Made by a program: the position numbers and the translations under genes
Notes under the pieces: model-generated
What the model was told of the DNA's origin: nothing
Databases searched by the model: none
Seen by the model: only the letters and a program-made list of their open reading frames with translations
Shown here: positions 1-4,657 of the stretch, in pieces
Numbering within the stretch: the stretch's first letter is position 1
How the letters are laid out: each line of letters begins with the position of its first letter
Assembly (NCBI GenBank): GCA_017544185.1
Contig: JAFYEQ010000018.1
Span: 1 to 6,275 of the forward strand
Reading direction: 5' to 3'
Length of the DNA: 6,275 bases
DNA from: Oscillospiraceae bacterium
GTDB taxonomy: Bacteria > Bacillota > Clostridia > Oscillospirales > Ruminococcaceae

Positions 1-792
1 ATCCTTGAATGGATAGACGCCAATAAGAAAAACGGACGGATACGAAATATCGGCTTCTCCTACCACGGCAACAGCGACAACTTCATAAAGATACTCGACG
101 CCTACGACTGGGACATGTGTCAAATACAGTACAACTATCTGGACGTGGATACTCAGGCGGGCACGCGGGGGCTCCATGCCGCCGCCGCCAAGGGCATACC
201 CGTGGTCATCATGGAGCCGCTGAGAGGCGGCAAGCTGGTAGATATGCTCCCCGAGGCGGCCAAAAGAGCCATCGCGGACAGCGGCTGCGGGTATACCCCT
301 GCAGAGCTGGCGTTCAGATGGCTCTGGGATCAGCCCGAGATCACCTGTGTACCGTCGGGGATGAACTCTGTGGATATGGTGCAGGAGAACTGTCGGGTGG
401 CATCGGAGGTCAAAGAGCGGTCCTTCACCGAGGAGCAGTTCGCCCTGATAGACCGTATACGCTCCATGATAGAGAGCACCACCAAGGTAGGCTGTACAGG
501 CTGCGGATACTGTCTCCCCTGCCCCAAAGGCGTGAAGATACCCGATATATTCCGCTGCTACAACAGGATGTACACCGAGAACAAGGGCTCGGGCAGGTTC
601 GAATACGCCCAGGCCGTATCAATGGCCAAGGATCCGGGCTTTGCCACGTCCTGCGTGGAGTGCGGCAAGTGCGAGCAGCACTGTCCTCAGGGCATAGCCA
701 TCCGCCAGGAGCTCAAGGCGGCCGACAAGGCTCTGCGCCCCTTCCCCTACGATATAGCCGTGGATATCGCTCGCCGCTTCCTGCTCAAATGA
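1..792 (+). CDS. Aldo/keto reductase with C-terminal 2x[4Fe-4S] ferredoxin domain (5' truncated by window edge)
   Basis: The frame is open from base 1 and stops at TGA 790-792, giving 263 residues. Full members of this family (COG1453-type oxidoreductases) are about 370-390 residues, so roughly the first third of the TIM barrel lies outside the window. Visible barrel landmarks are GFSYHG near residue 18, QIQYNYLD near residue 40 and MEPLRGGKL near residue 70. The C-terminal part carries two cluster-binding motifs: CxxCxxCxxCP with cysteine codons at 493, 502, 511 and 520, and CxxCxxCxxxCP with codons at 652, 661, 670 and 682. This fits a cytosolic reductase linking an NAD(P)H-dependent aldo/keto reductase fold to ferredoxin-type electron transfer; the substrate cannot be told from sequence. 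It converges with the minus-strand ttcA-like gene. The same frame reopens after the stop and runs to 996 through a phosphatase remnant and the heptad array, but the intact ferredoxin domain suggests the protein ends at 792. Confidence 0.93.
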   Translation: MLEWIDANKKNGRIRNIGFSYHGNSDNFIKILDAYDWDMCQIQYNYLDVDTQAGTRGLHAAAAKGIPVVIMEPLRGGKLVDMLPEAAKRAIADSGCGYTPAELAFRWLWDQPEITCVPSGMNSVDMVQENCRVASEVKERSFTEEQFALIDRIRSMIESTTKVGCTGCGYCLPCPKGVKIPDIFRCYNRMYTENKGSGRFEYAQAVSMAKDPGFATSCVECGKCEQHCPQGIAIRQELKAADKALRPFPYDIAVDIARRFLLK

Positions 793-819
793 CACATACA
801 GCTAAGCGCCCCGTACGGC

Positions 820-882
820 GATGCCAGCAGCGATGCCCCGCAGTTCGACGACATCACCATGCTGGCAGTACGCTATAACGGA
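820..882 (+). pseudogene. Orphan 3'-end fragment of a SpoIIE/PP2C-type serine phosphatase gene
   Basis: Codons from 820 read GDASS-like sequence into DAPQFDDITMLAVRYNG, the typical last segment of SpoIIE/RsbU-type PP2C phosphatase domains. In that family one aspartate of the DDIT motif is a metal ligand. Only about 21 residues are recognisable, there is no upstream phosphatase domain, and no start codon with a ribosome binding site, so this is a stranded gene end rather than a gene. It lies in the same frame as the preceding reductase, 27 bases after its stop. The frame then continues into the heptad array that starts at 881 and stops at 994-996. The match rests on motif recognition over a short stretch; chance resemblance is possible but the DDITML block is quite specific. 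Confidence 0.6.
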
Positions 883-985
883 CAAGGGACAAGGGACAAG
901 AGACAAGAGACAAGAGACAAGGGACAAGAGACAAGGGACAAGAGACAAGGGACAAGAGACAAGGGACAAGAGACAAGGGACAAGT
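881..985 (+). repeat. Heptanucleotide tandem array, GACAAGR x15
   Basis: There are fourteen complete 7-base units plus a six-base partial unit ending at 984. Every unit is GACAAG followed by G or A. The seventh base reads G,G,A,A,A,G,A,G,A,G,A,G,A,G, so from 916 onward the array has a 14-base period of alternating GACAAGG and GACAAGA. No unit carries any other substitution. Seven is not a multiple of three, and no frame on either strand contains a stop, so open frames across it are by-products of the repeat rather than genes. The array lies between convergent genes, on the sense side of the reductase. Comparable short tandem heptads are known in some bacterial genomes, notably cyanobacteria; the role here is unknown. 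Confidence 0.97.
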
Positions 986-986
986 T

Positions 987-1005
987 GCGACTCTGACGCA
1001 GTCGC
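987..1005. repeat. Short hairpin next to the heptad array
   Basis: GCGACT at 987-992 pairs perfectly with AGTCGC at 1000-1005 around a 7-base loop. It starts two bases after the array ends. No T-run follows on either strand, so it does not look like an intrinsic terminator by itself. It is the first of three consecutive hairpins between the array and the ttcA-like gene. Confidence 0.6.
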
Positions 1006-1012
1006 TTGGAAT

Positions 1013-1030
1013 ATGTGGCTATCGCCACAT
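1013..1030. repeat. Short hairpin, 7-bp stem with 4-base loop
   Basis: ATGTGGC at 1013-1019 pairs with GCCACAT at 1024-1030 around the loop TATC. It is compact and should fold readily as RNA or single-stranded DNA. No T-tract adjoins it. It lies between the array-side hairpin and the longer hairpin at 1054-1085. Confidence 0.6.
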
Positions 1031-1053
1031 CCATCACGTTCCACGTAACGCAC

Positions 1054-1085
1054 AGATACCGCACATCCAACGATGTGCGGTATCT
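1054..1085. terminator. Long perfect hairpin between convergent genes, probable (bidirectional) terminator
   Basis: AGATACCGCACAT at 1054-1066 pairs perfectly over 13 bp with ATGTGCGGTATCT at 1073-1085, with a 6-base loop. It lies five bases past the stop of the minus-strand ttcA-like gene, where its terminator is expected. On the minus strand the bases that follow (GTGCGTTACG) are not T-rich. On the + strand the following stretch is AT-rich with scattered T-runs. It may therefore work in both directions, or mainly as a 3'-end stabilising structure for the ttcA transcript. Confidence 0.7.
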
Positions 1086-1090
1086 TCATA

Positions 1091-1879
1091 TCAATAATTC
1101 TTTATTATCTTCCCGGCCCTGTCCTTGTACGAGATGAGCCGCTTAACGTCCACATTGCAGGCGCTGCGGTATATGTTCATCTCGATCTGCGGATCCTCAC
1201 GGGCAAGCTCGGCGATGAGCCGCTTGGTGTAGGCTCTCTTGGACTCGGAGGACCTGTCCGCCGTGAAGCTGCAGGCACAGTTGATCGGGCATATGCCCAT
1301 ATCGTCCCGCCACGCGATGATATCCCGTTCCCGCACCAGGTACATGGGGCGTATCAGCTCCACGTCGAAGTGCGCGGCATGGAGCCTTGGGAGCATGGTC
1401 TGCATCTGACCGCCGTAGATCATCCCCATGAGGGTGGTCTCTATGGCATCGTCAAAGTGATGGCCCAGCGCTATCTTGCTGCATCCCAACTCCTCCGCCT
1501 TGGCGTAGAGAGCGCCTCTGCGCAGCTTCGCACACAGAGCACAGGGGTTCTGCTCCCCGGAGACGGCCGAGAATATATCAGTAGCGAATATCTCAGCATC
1601 TATACCCAGCCCGTCGAGACATCTGTGTACATCATCAAGGGTACTCTCGGAGTAACCGGGATCCATCACGATGTACCGCACCTCGAAGCGGTACTTGCTG
1701 TGCAGCGTCAGCTCGCGCATCACACAGGCCAGCAGCAGGCTGTCCTTGCCGCCGGATATGCACACGGCGATGCGGTCGCCGTCGCACAGCATATGGTACT
1801 CGTCTATCCCCTGCTTCACCTTGTACATGATGCTGTGCGCATACGACGTGCGCAGCAGCGATAAGGGATCCGATGTCAT
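1091..1879 (-). CDS. TtcA-like PP-loop ATPase, probable tRNA 2-thiolation enzyme
   Basis: This 262-residue cytosolic protein belongs to the TtcA/TilS PP-loop superfamily (COG0037). The ATP-pyrophosphatase loop SGGKDS is at residues 42-47, a CxxC pair (C113, C116) follows, and the family signature GHHFDDAIET is at 139-148. TtcA proteins adenylate a tRNA base (cytidine 32 in E. coli) and insert sulfur with the help of an Fe-S cluster held by the CxxC pair and a third, later cysteine. Here a cluster of three cysteines (C197, C201, C203) sits where that third ligand would be expected. This supports a thiolase rather than the lysidine synthase TilS, which lacks these cysteines. The target base cannot be deduced. 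The ATG at 1877-1879 overlaps the cysS stop as ATGA, with a weak AAGG ten bases upstream, so translation is probably coupled to cysS. Confidence 0.85.
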   Translation of the reverse strand: MTSDPLSLLRTSYAHSIMYKVKQGIDEYHMLCDGDRIAVCISGGKDSLLLACVMRELTLHSKYRFEVRYIVMDPGYSESTLDDVHRCLDGLGIDAEIFATDIFSAVSGEQNPCALCAKLRRGALYAKAEELGCSKIALGHHFDDAIETTLMGMIYGGQMQTMLPRLHAAHFDVELIRPMYLVRERDIIAWRDDMGICPINCACSFTADRSSESKRAYTKRLIAELAREDPQIEMNIYRSACNVDVKRLISYKDRAGKIIKNY

Positions 1880-3285
1880 GCGCGTCTTACCTTCGTGCCC
1901 TCGCGGGTCTCCTCTACGATATATCCCATATCGGTGATCTTTGCGCGTATCTCATCGGCAAGGGCGAAGTCCTTGGCCTTGCGGGCAGCCTTGCGCTGCT
2001 CGATCAACTCTAGGATCTCTGCGGGGATCTCCTCCTCGGGAGCGTCCTTGATATCCTTTGCGTGACCGATGATGTCAAGGGACAGCACCGTGTCCATGCT
2101 CTCTATGGCAGCCAGCTTGGTAGCTGCGTTGGTGTCTGCCTTGAACACGTCCATAAGGGCGGTGACGCCGAGAGAGGTGTTCAGATCGTTGTCCAGCGCC
2201 TCGCGGAACTTGTCTGTGAGAGCAGTGAGCGCAGCTGCATCTGTCTTGCCGTCGGACTCAGCCATCAGCTTTGCGGTACGGGCAATGATGCGGTCATACG
2301 CTGCCACCGCATTGTCAAGGCTCTCATAGGAGAACTCCAGCGACTTGCGGTAGTGGGACTGCAGGCAGAAGAACCTGTAAGCCAGCGGGTCGTAGCCCTT
2401 CTCCTTCAGCAGGGATACCGTAAGGAAATCTCCCTTGGACTTGGCCATCTTGCCGCCCTTGTCGTTGAGGTGATGTACATGGAACCAGAAGTTGCACCAC
2501 TTATGGCCCAGATATGCCTCGCTCTGCGCGATCTCATTGGTATGATGCGGGAAGGCATTGTCTATGCCGCCGCAGTGTATATCCAGATATTCTCCCAGAT
2601 GCTTCATGGATATGCAGGAGCACTCGATATGCCAGCCCGGGTAACCTACGCCCCAGGGCGACTCCCATTTCAGCTCCTGATCCTCGAACTTAGAACGGGT
2701 GAACCACAGCACGAAGTCGGTCTTGTTGCGCTTGTTGGTGTCCTCGCTCACGTCCTCGCGGACAGCCACAGCAAGATCCTCCCCCGTGAAGTCGCCGAAC
2801 TTGTAGTACTCGTCCAGCTTGGAGGTGTCGAAGTATATGTTGCCGCCTGCGGGATACGCATACCCCTTGTCTATGAGCACGCCTATCACACGTATGAACT
2901 CGTCTATGCAGGAAGTCGCGGGCTCTACGGTGGCGGGCTTGCGTATGCCCAGCGCATCGCAGTCGGCAAAGAACGCCTTGGTATAGTAGTCTGCGATCTC
3001 CATGACGGTCTTATGCTCGCGCTTTGCTCCCTTGAGCATCTTGTCGTCGCCGGTGTCGCCGTCCGAGGTCAGATGTCCCACGTCGGTGATGTTCATCACG
3101 CGGTCCACCTTCAGGCCCGTATACCCCAGATACTTCTCCAGCACGTCCTCCATGATGTATGTGCGTAGATTGCCTATATGAGCAAAGTGATATACCGTAG
3201 GGCCGCAGGTATACATCTTGACGATCCCCGGCTCATTTGGCACGAACTCTTCCTTCTTGTGCGTCAGCGAATTATACAGCTGCAT
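1876..3285 (-). CDS. cysS: Cysteinyl-tRNA synthetase
   Basis: This class Ia aminoacyl-tRNA synthetase (469 residues) activates cysteine with ATP and loads it onto tRNA-Cys in the cytosol. It opens MQLYNSLTHKKEEF, a typical CysRS N-terminus. The HIGH-type motif is HIGN at 36-39 and the KMSKS-type loop is KMAKS at 279-283. The zinc site seen in E. coli CysRS (C28, C209, H234, E238) maps to C27, C222, H247 and E251 here. The last three keep identical spacing, while the catalytic region between the first two is about 14 residues longer. The ATG at 3283-3285 is chosen because GGAGGT lies seven bases upstream and the homology begins there; an in-frame ATG at 3300 overlaps that site and a further upstream start would add 15 non-conserved residues. 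Its stop overlaps the ttcA-like start by four bases. No T-box leader is visible upstream. Confidence 0.97.
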   Translation of the reverse strand: MQLYNSLTHKKEEFVPNEPGIVKMYTCGPTVYHFAHIGNLRTYIMEDVLEKYLGYTGLKVDRVMNITDVGHLTSDGDTGDDKMLKGAKREHKTVMEIADYYTKAFFADCDALGIRKPATVEPATSCIDEFIRVIGVLIDKGYAYPAGGNIYFDTSKLDEYYKFGDFTGEDLAVAVREDVSEDTNKRNKTDFVLWFTRSKFEDQELKWESPWGVGYPGWHIECSCISMKHLGEYLDIHCGGIDNAFPHHTNEIAQSEAYLGHKWCNFWFHVHHLNDKGGKMAKSKGDFLTVSLLKEKGYDPLAYRFFCLQSHYRKSLEFSYESLDNAVAAYDRIIARTAKLMAESDGKTDAAALTALTDKFREALDNDLNTSLGVTALMDVFKADTNAATKLAAIESMDTVLSLDIIGHAKDIKDAPEEEIPAEILELIEQRKAARKAKDFALADEIRAKITDMGYIVEETREGTKVRRA

Positions 3286-3292
3286 AGTATCG

Positions 3293-3298
3293 ACCTCC
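3293..3298 (-). promoter_or_regulatory. Shine-Dalgarno site of cysS
   Basis: GGAGGT on the minus strand, seven bases before ATG 3283-3285. It is the strongest ribosome binding site in the window and decides the cysS start over the upstream in-frame ATG at 3298-3300. Confidence 0.85.
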
Positions 3299-3341
3299 AT
3301 ATGATGCCGCACGTCCGACGGCAGCACCATCTCGTATGACT

Positions 3342-3355
3342 GTCACTCATGTGAC
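3342..3355. repeat. Small hairpin in the aroF-cysS gap
   Basis: GTCAC at 3342-3346 pairs with GTGAC at 3351-3355 around the loop TCAT. It sits between the hairpin after the DAHP synthase gene and the cysS start. The 120-base gap shows no convincing -35/-10 pair for cysS. It could be a leader element if the genes are co-transcribed, but nothing more specific can be read from it. Confidence 0.4.
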
Positions 3356-3372
3356 TTTCAAATGATACGCAA

Positions 3373-3394
3373 GACGGTATAGTGTCATACCGTC
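3373..3394 (-). terminator. Hairpin after DAHP synthase gene, possible partial terminator
   Basis: GACGGTAT at 3373-3380 pairs perfectly over 8 bp with ATACCGTC at 3387-3394, with a 6-base loop, 11 bases after the DAHP synthase stop. On the minus strand it is followed by TTGCGTATCATTTG, which is only mildly T-rich. Termination may therefore be partial, leaving read-through into cysS and ttcA possible. Confidence 0.5.
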
Positions 3395-3405
3395 CCGTGA
3401 TATGA

Positions 3406-4437
3406 TCATAACTGATCTGCGATATCGTAGATCATGCGCTCCGACTTCTCCCAGCCCAGACAGGGATCGGTGATGGACTTGCCGTAGATGCCCTCGCCTA
3501 TCTTCTGAGCGCCATCCTCCAGATAAGACTCGATCATGAAGCCCTTGACGAAGCTCTTGATATCGGGGTTATGTCGACAGGAGTGGAGCACCTCATTGAT
3601 GATGCGGGGCTGCTCCAGATACTTCTTGCCCGAGTTGCAGTGGTTGGAGTCGATGATGACCGCCACGTTCTCCAGCCCCTTCTGAGAGTACATCTCATAG
3701 AGCATCTCCAGATCCTCATAGTGATAGTTCGGATGAGAGCGGCCGTGCTTGTCCACGTAACCGCGAAGTATGGCATGGGTGAGCGGATTGCCCTTGCTGT
3801 GTGCCTCCCAGCCTCTGTACAGGAAGGTATGCTCCGACTGTGCTGCTATGATGGAGTTGAGCATCACAGAGTAGTCTCCGCCGGTAGGGTTCTTCATGCC
3901 CACAGGCACCATAAGGCCCGACGCGGTGAGCCTGTGCTGCTGATCCTCCACCGAGCGTGCGCCGATAGCCACATAGCTGAGTATATCCGAGAGATAGCGG
4001 TGGTTCTCGGGATAGAGCATCTCATCTGCGGACACCAGCCCTGTCTCCGCCAGCGAACGGGTATGCAGCTTACGGATGGCTATGATGCCCTCCAGCATAT
4101 CCTCTGCCTTGGTGGGGTCGGGCTGATGCACCATGCCCTTATAGCCCTGACCTGTGGTACGGGGCTTGTTGGTATAGATACGGGGTATGAGGATCAGCTT
4201 GTCGGCTACCTTCTCCTGCACCTTGGCAAGGCGGTAGATATAGTCCATCACAGCGTCCTCACGGTCGGCAGAGCACGGACCTATCACGAGTATCATCCTG
4301 TCCGACTTGCCTGTGAATACCTCCGCGATCTGCCTGTCCTTCTCAGCCTTTACGGCCTTCATCTCCTCGGATATGGGGAACTGTGCCTTGATATCCTGCG
4401 GTATAGGCAGCTTGCGGATAAATTCCATGTTCATCAT
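3406..4437 (-). CDS. aroF: 3-deoxy-7-phosphoheptulonate (DAHP) synthase, class I (AroF/G/H type)
   Basis: This cytosolic enzyme condenses phosphoenolpyruvate with erythrose 4-phosphate, the first step of the shikimate pathway. With the ATG at 4435-4437 it is 343 residues, close to the usual 340-360 of the E. coli AroF/AroG/AroH class. Family motifs appear in order: GPCSADRED near 53, KPRTT at 91-95, GARSVEDQQHR at 159-169, PVGMKN at 178-183, DSNHCNSGK near 263, MIESYL near 301 and GKSITDPCLGWE near 319. The four metal ligands known from AroG (Cys, His, Glu, Asp) are all present, as C55, H266, E303 and D324. Members of this class are commonly feedback-inhibited by an aromatic amino acid; which one cannot be read here. 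The start is uncertain: GTG 4446, ATG 4437, ATG 4434 and ATG 4428 are all in frame, and the only upstream signal is a weak purine run (GAGAAAGAG). The symbol denotes the family, not the isozyme. Confidence 0.95.
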   Translation of the reverse strand: MMNMEFIRKLPIPQDIKAQFPISEEMKAVKAEKDRQIAEVFTGKSDRMILVIGPCSADREDAVMDYIYRLAKVQEKVADKLILIPRIYTNKPRTTGQGYKGMVHQPDPTKAEDMLEGIIAIRKLHTRSLAETGLVSADEMLYPENHRYLSDILSYVAIGARSVEDQQHRLTASGLMVPVGMKNPTGGDYSVMLNSIIAAQSEHTFLYRGWEAHSKGNPLTHAILRGYVDKHGRSHPNYHYEDLEMLYEMYSQKGLENVAVIIDSNHCNSGKKYLEQPRIINEVLHSCRHNPDIKSFVKGFMIESYLEDGAQKIGEGIYGKSITDPCLGWEKSERMIYDIADQL

Positions 4438-4461
4438 AATGCTCACTCTTTCTCTGTCTTT

Positions 4462-4481
4462 AAGATCTTTCTCCGGATCTT
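4462..4481 (-). other. Leader hairpin in the DAHP synthase 5' UTR
   Basis: AAGATC at 4462-4467 pairs with GATCTT at 4476-4481 around an 8-base loop which on the minus strand reads CGGAGAAA. It lies in the roughly 60-70 base leader between the promoter and the start codon. The leader holds no ATG and no visible leader peptide, so classical attenuation is not supported. The stem is short and AT-rich, so a regulatory role is speculative. Confidence 0.35.
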
Positions 4482-4510
4482 TTAGATTTAAAGTTTTAAT
4501 GTGCTAAACT

Positions 4511-4539
4511 ATTATAACACATATCTCTTCCTTTGTCAA
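4511..4539 (-). promoter_or_regulatory. Consensus sigma-A promoter of the DAHP synthase gene
   Basis: On the minus strand TTGACA (4534-4539) and TATAAT (4511-4516) are separated by exactly 17 bases, a perfect match to the housekeeping consensus. The -10 is preceded by TGT, giving an extended -10 (TGnTATAAT). Transcription should start near 4504, leaving a leader of about 65 bases. It may also serve cysS and ttcA by read-through. Confidence 0.88.
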
Positions 4540-4558
4540 GTGCAGGCTGAGCCTGCAC
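4540..4558. repeat. Perfect 8-bp inverted repeat abutting the -35 box
   Basis: GTGCAGGC at 4540-4547 and GCCTGCAC at 4551-4558 are separated by three bases. The repeat ends immediately before the TTGACA box of the DAHP synthase promoter. It could be the 3' hairpin of the upstream membrane-protein transcript, although no T-run follows, or a protein-binding site at the promoter. The sequence alone does not decide between these. Confidence 0.6.
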
Positions 4559-4565
4559 CCATTTC

Positions 4566-4603
4566 GCAGATATACCTCTGCAAACGGCTCTGTTTGTTGC
4601 CGT
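4566..4603. repeat. Two small adjacent hairpins beside heptad array B
   Basis: GCAGA at 4566-4570 pairs with TCTGC at 4577-4581 around a 6-base loop. ACGGC at 4584-4588 pairs with GCCGT at 4599-4603 around a 10-base loop. With the repeats at 4540-4558 and 4604-4656 they form an uninterrupted run of stem-loops filling the gap after the membrane-protein gene. Each stem is short and could be chance, but the density is notable. Confidence 0.4.
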
Positions 4604-4656
4604 CGGGAGCCACAGGTCTATCTCAACTCTTAACTCTCAACTCTCCATGGCTCCCG
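4604..4656. repeat. 9-bp inverted repeat enclosing heptad array B
   Basis: CGGGAGCCA at 4604-4612 is the exact reverse complement of TGGCTCCCG at 4648-4656. The arms enclose 35 bases that are mostly the heptad array. The right arm ends one base before the stop codon (4658-4660) of the minus-strand membrane-protein gene. It could act as a large stem-loop at the mRNA 3' end, or be the ends of a small inserted element. No T-tract and no clear target-site duplication is visible. Confidence 0.65.
4617..4644 (-). repeat. Short heptanucleotide array, AGAGTTR x3 plus a degenerate unit
   Basis: On the minus strand the units are AGAGTTG (4644-4638), AGAGTTA (4637-4631), AGAGTTG (4630-4624) and a diverged AGATAGA (4623-4617). 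As in the array at 881-985, the unit is seven bases and the clean units differ only by a G/A change at one position. The unit sequence itself is different. It sits inside the 9-bp inverted repeat, 13 bases past the stop of the membrane-protein gene. Confidence 0.7.
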
Positions 4657-4657
4657 G

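Noticed and set aside
117..878. 253-residue + strand frame overlapping the reductase in another register
   Set aside because: Out-of-frame shadow with arginine/glycine-rich low-complexity composition; the reductase frame carries the Fe-S motifs.
881..985. CRISPR array
   Set aside because: Units are seven bases and directly adjacent, with no unique spacers and no cas gene nearby.
802..1089. Small proteins made of heptapeptide repeats encoded across the array on either strand
   Set aside because: A stop-free 7-base repeat keeps all six frames open by itself; none of these frames has a convincing ribosome site or conserved sequence.
1073..1864. 263-residue + strand open frame opposite the ttcA-like gene
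   Set aside because: It is antisense to a well-supported PP-loop enzyme; its length follows from the biased third positions of the real gene, and it has no recognisable motif.
2062..3168. 368-residue + strand open frame opposite cysS
   Set aside because: It mirrors the codon bias of cysS, whose catalytic and zinc motifs are intact on the other strand.
3286..3405. Cys-specific T-box riboswitch before cysS
   Set aside because: The 120-base gap is too short for a full T-box leader and I see no T-box consensus or matching terminator pair.
3571..4485. 304-residue + strand open frame opposite the DAHP synthase gene
   Set aside because: Antisense to an enzyme with all metal ligands present; no independent start signal or family motif.
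4447..4510. Leader peptide attenuator for the DAHP synthase gene
   Set aside because: The leader has no ATG and no run of aromatic codons; only one weak hairpin is present.
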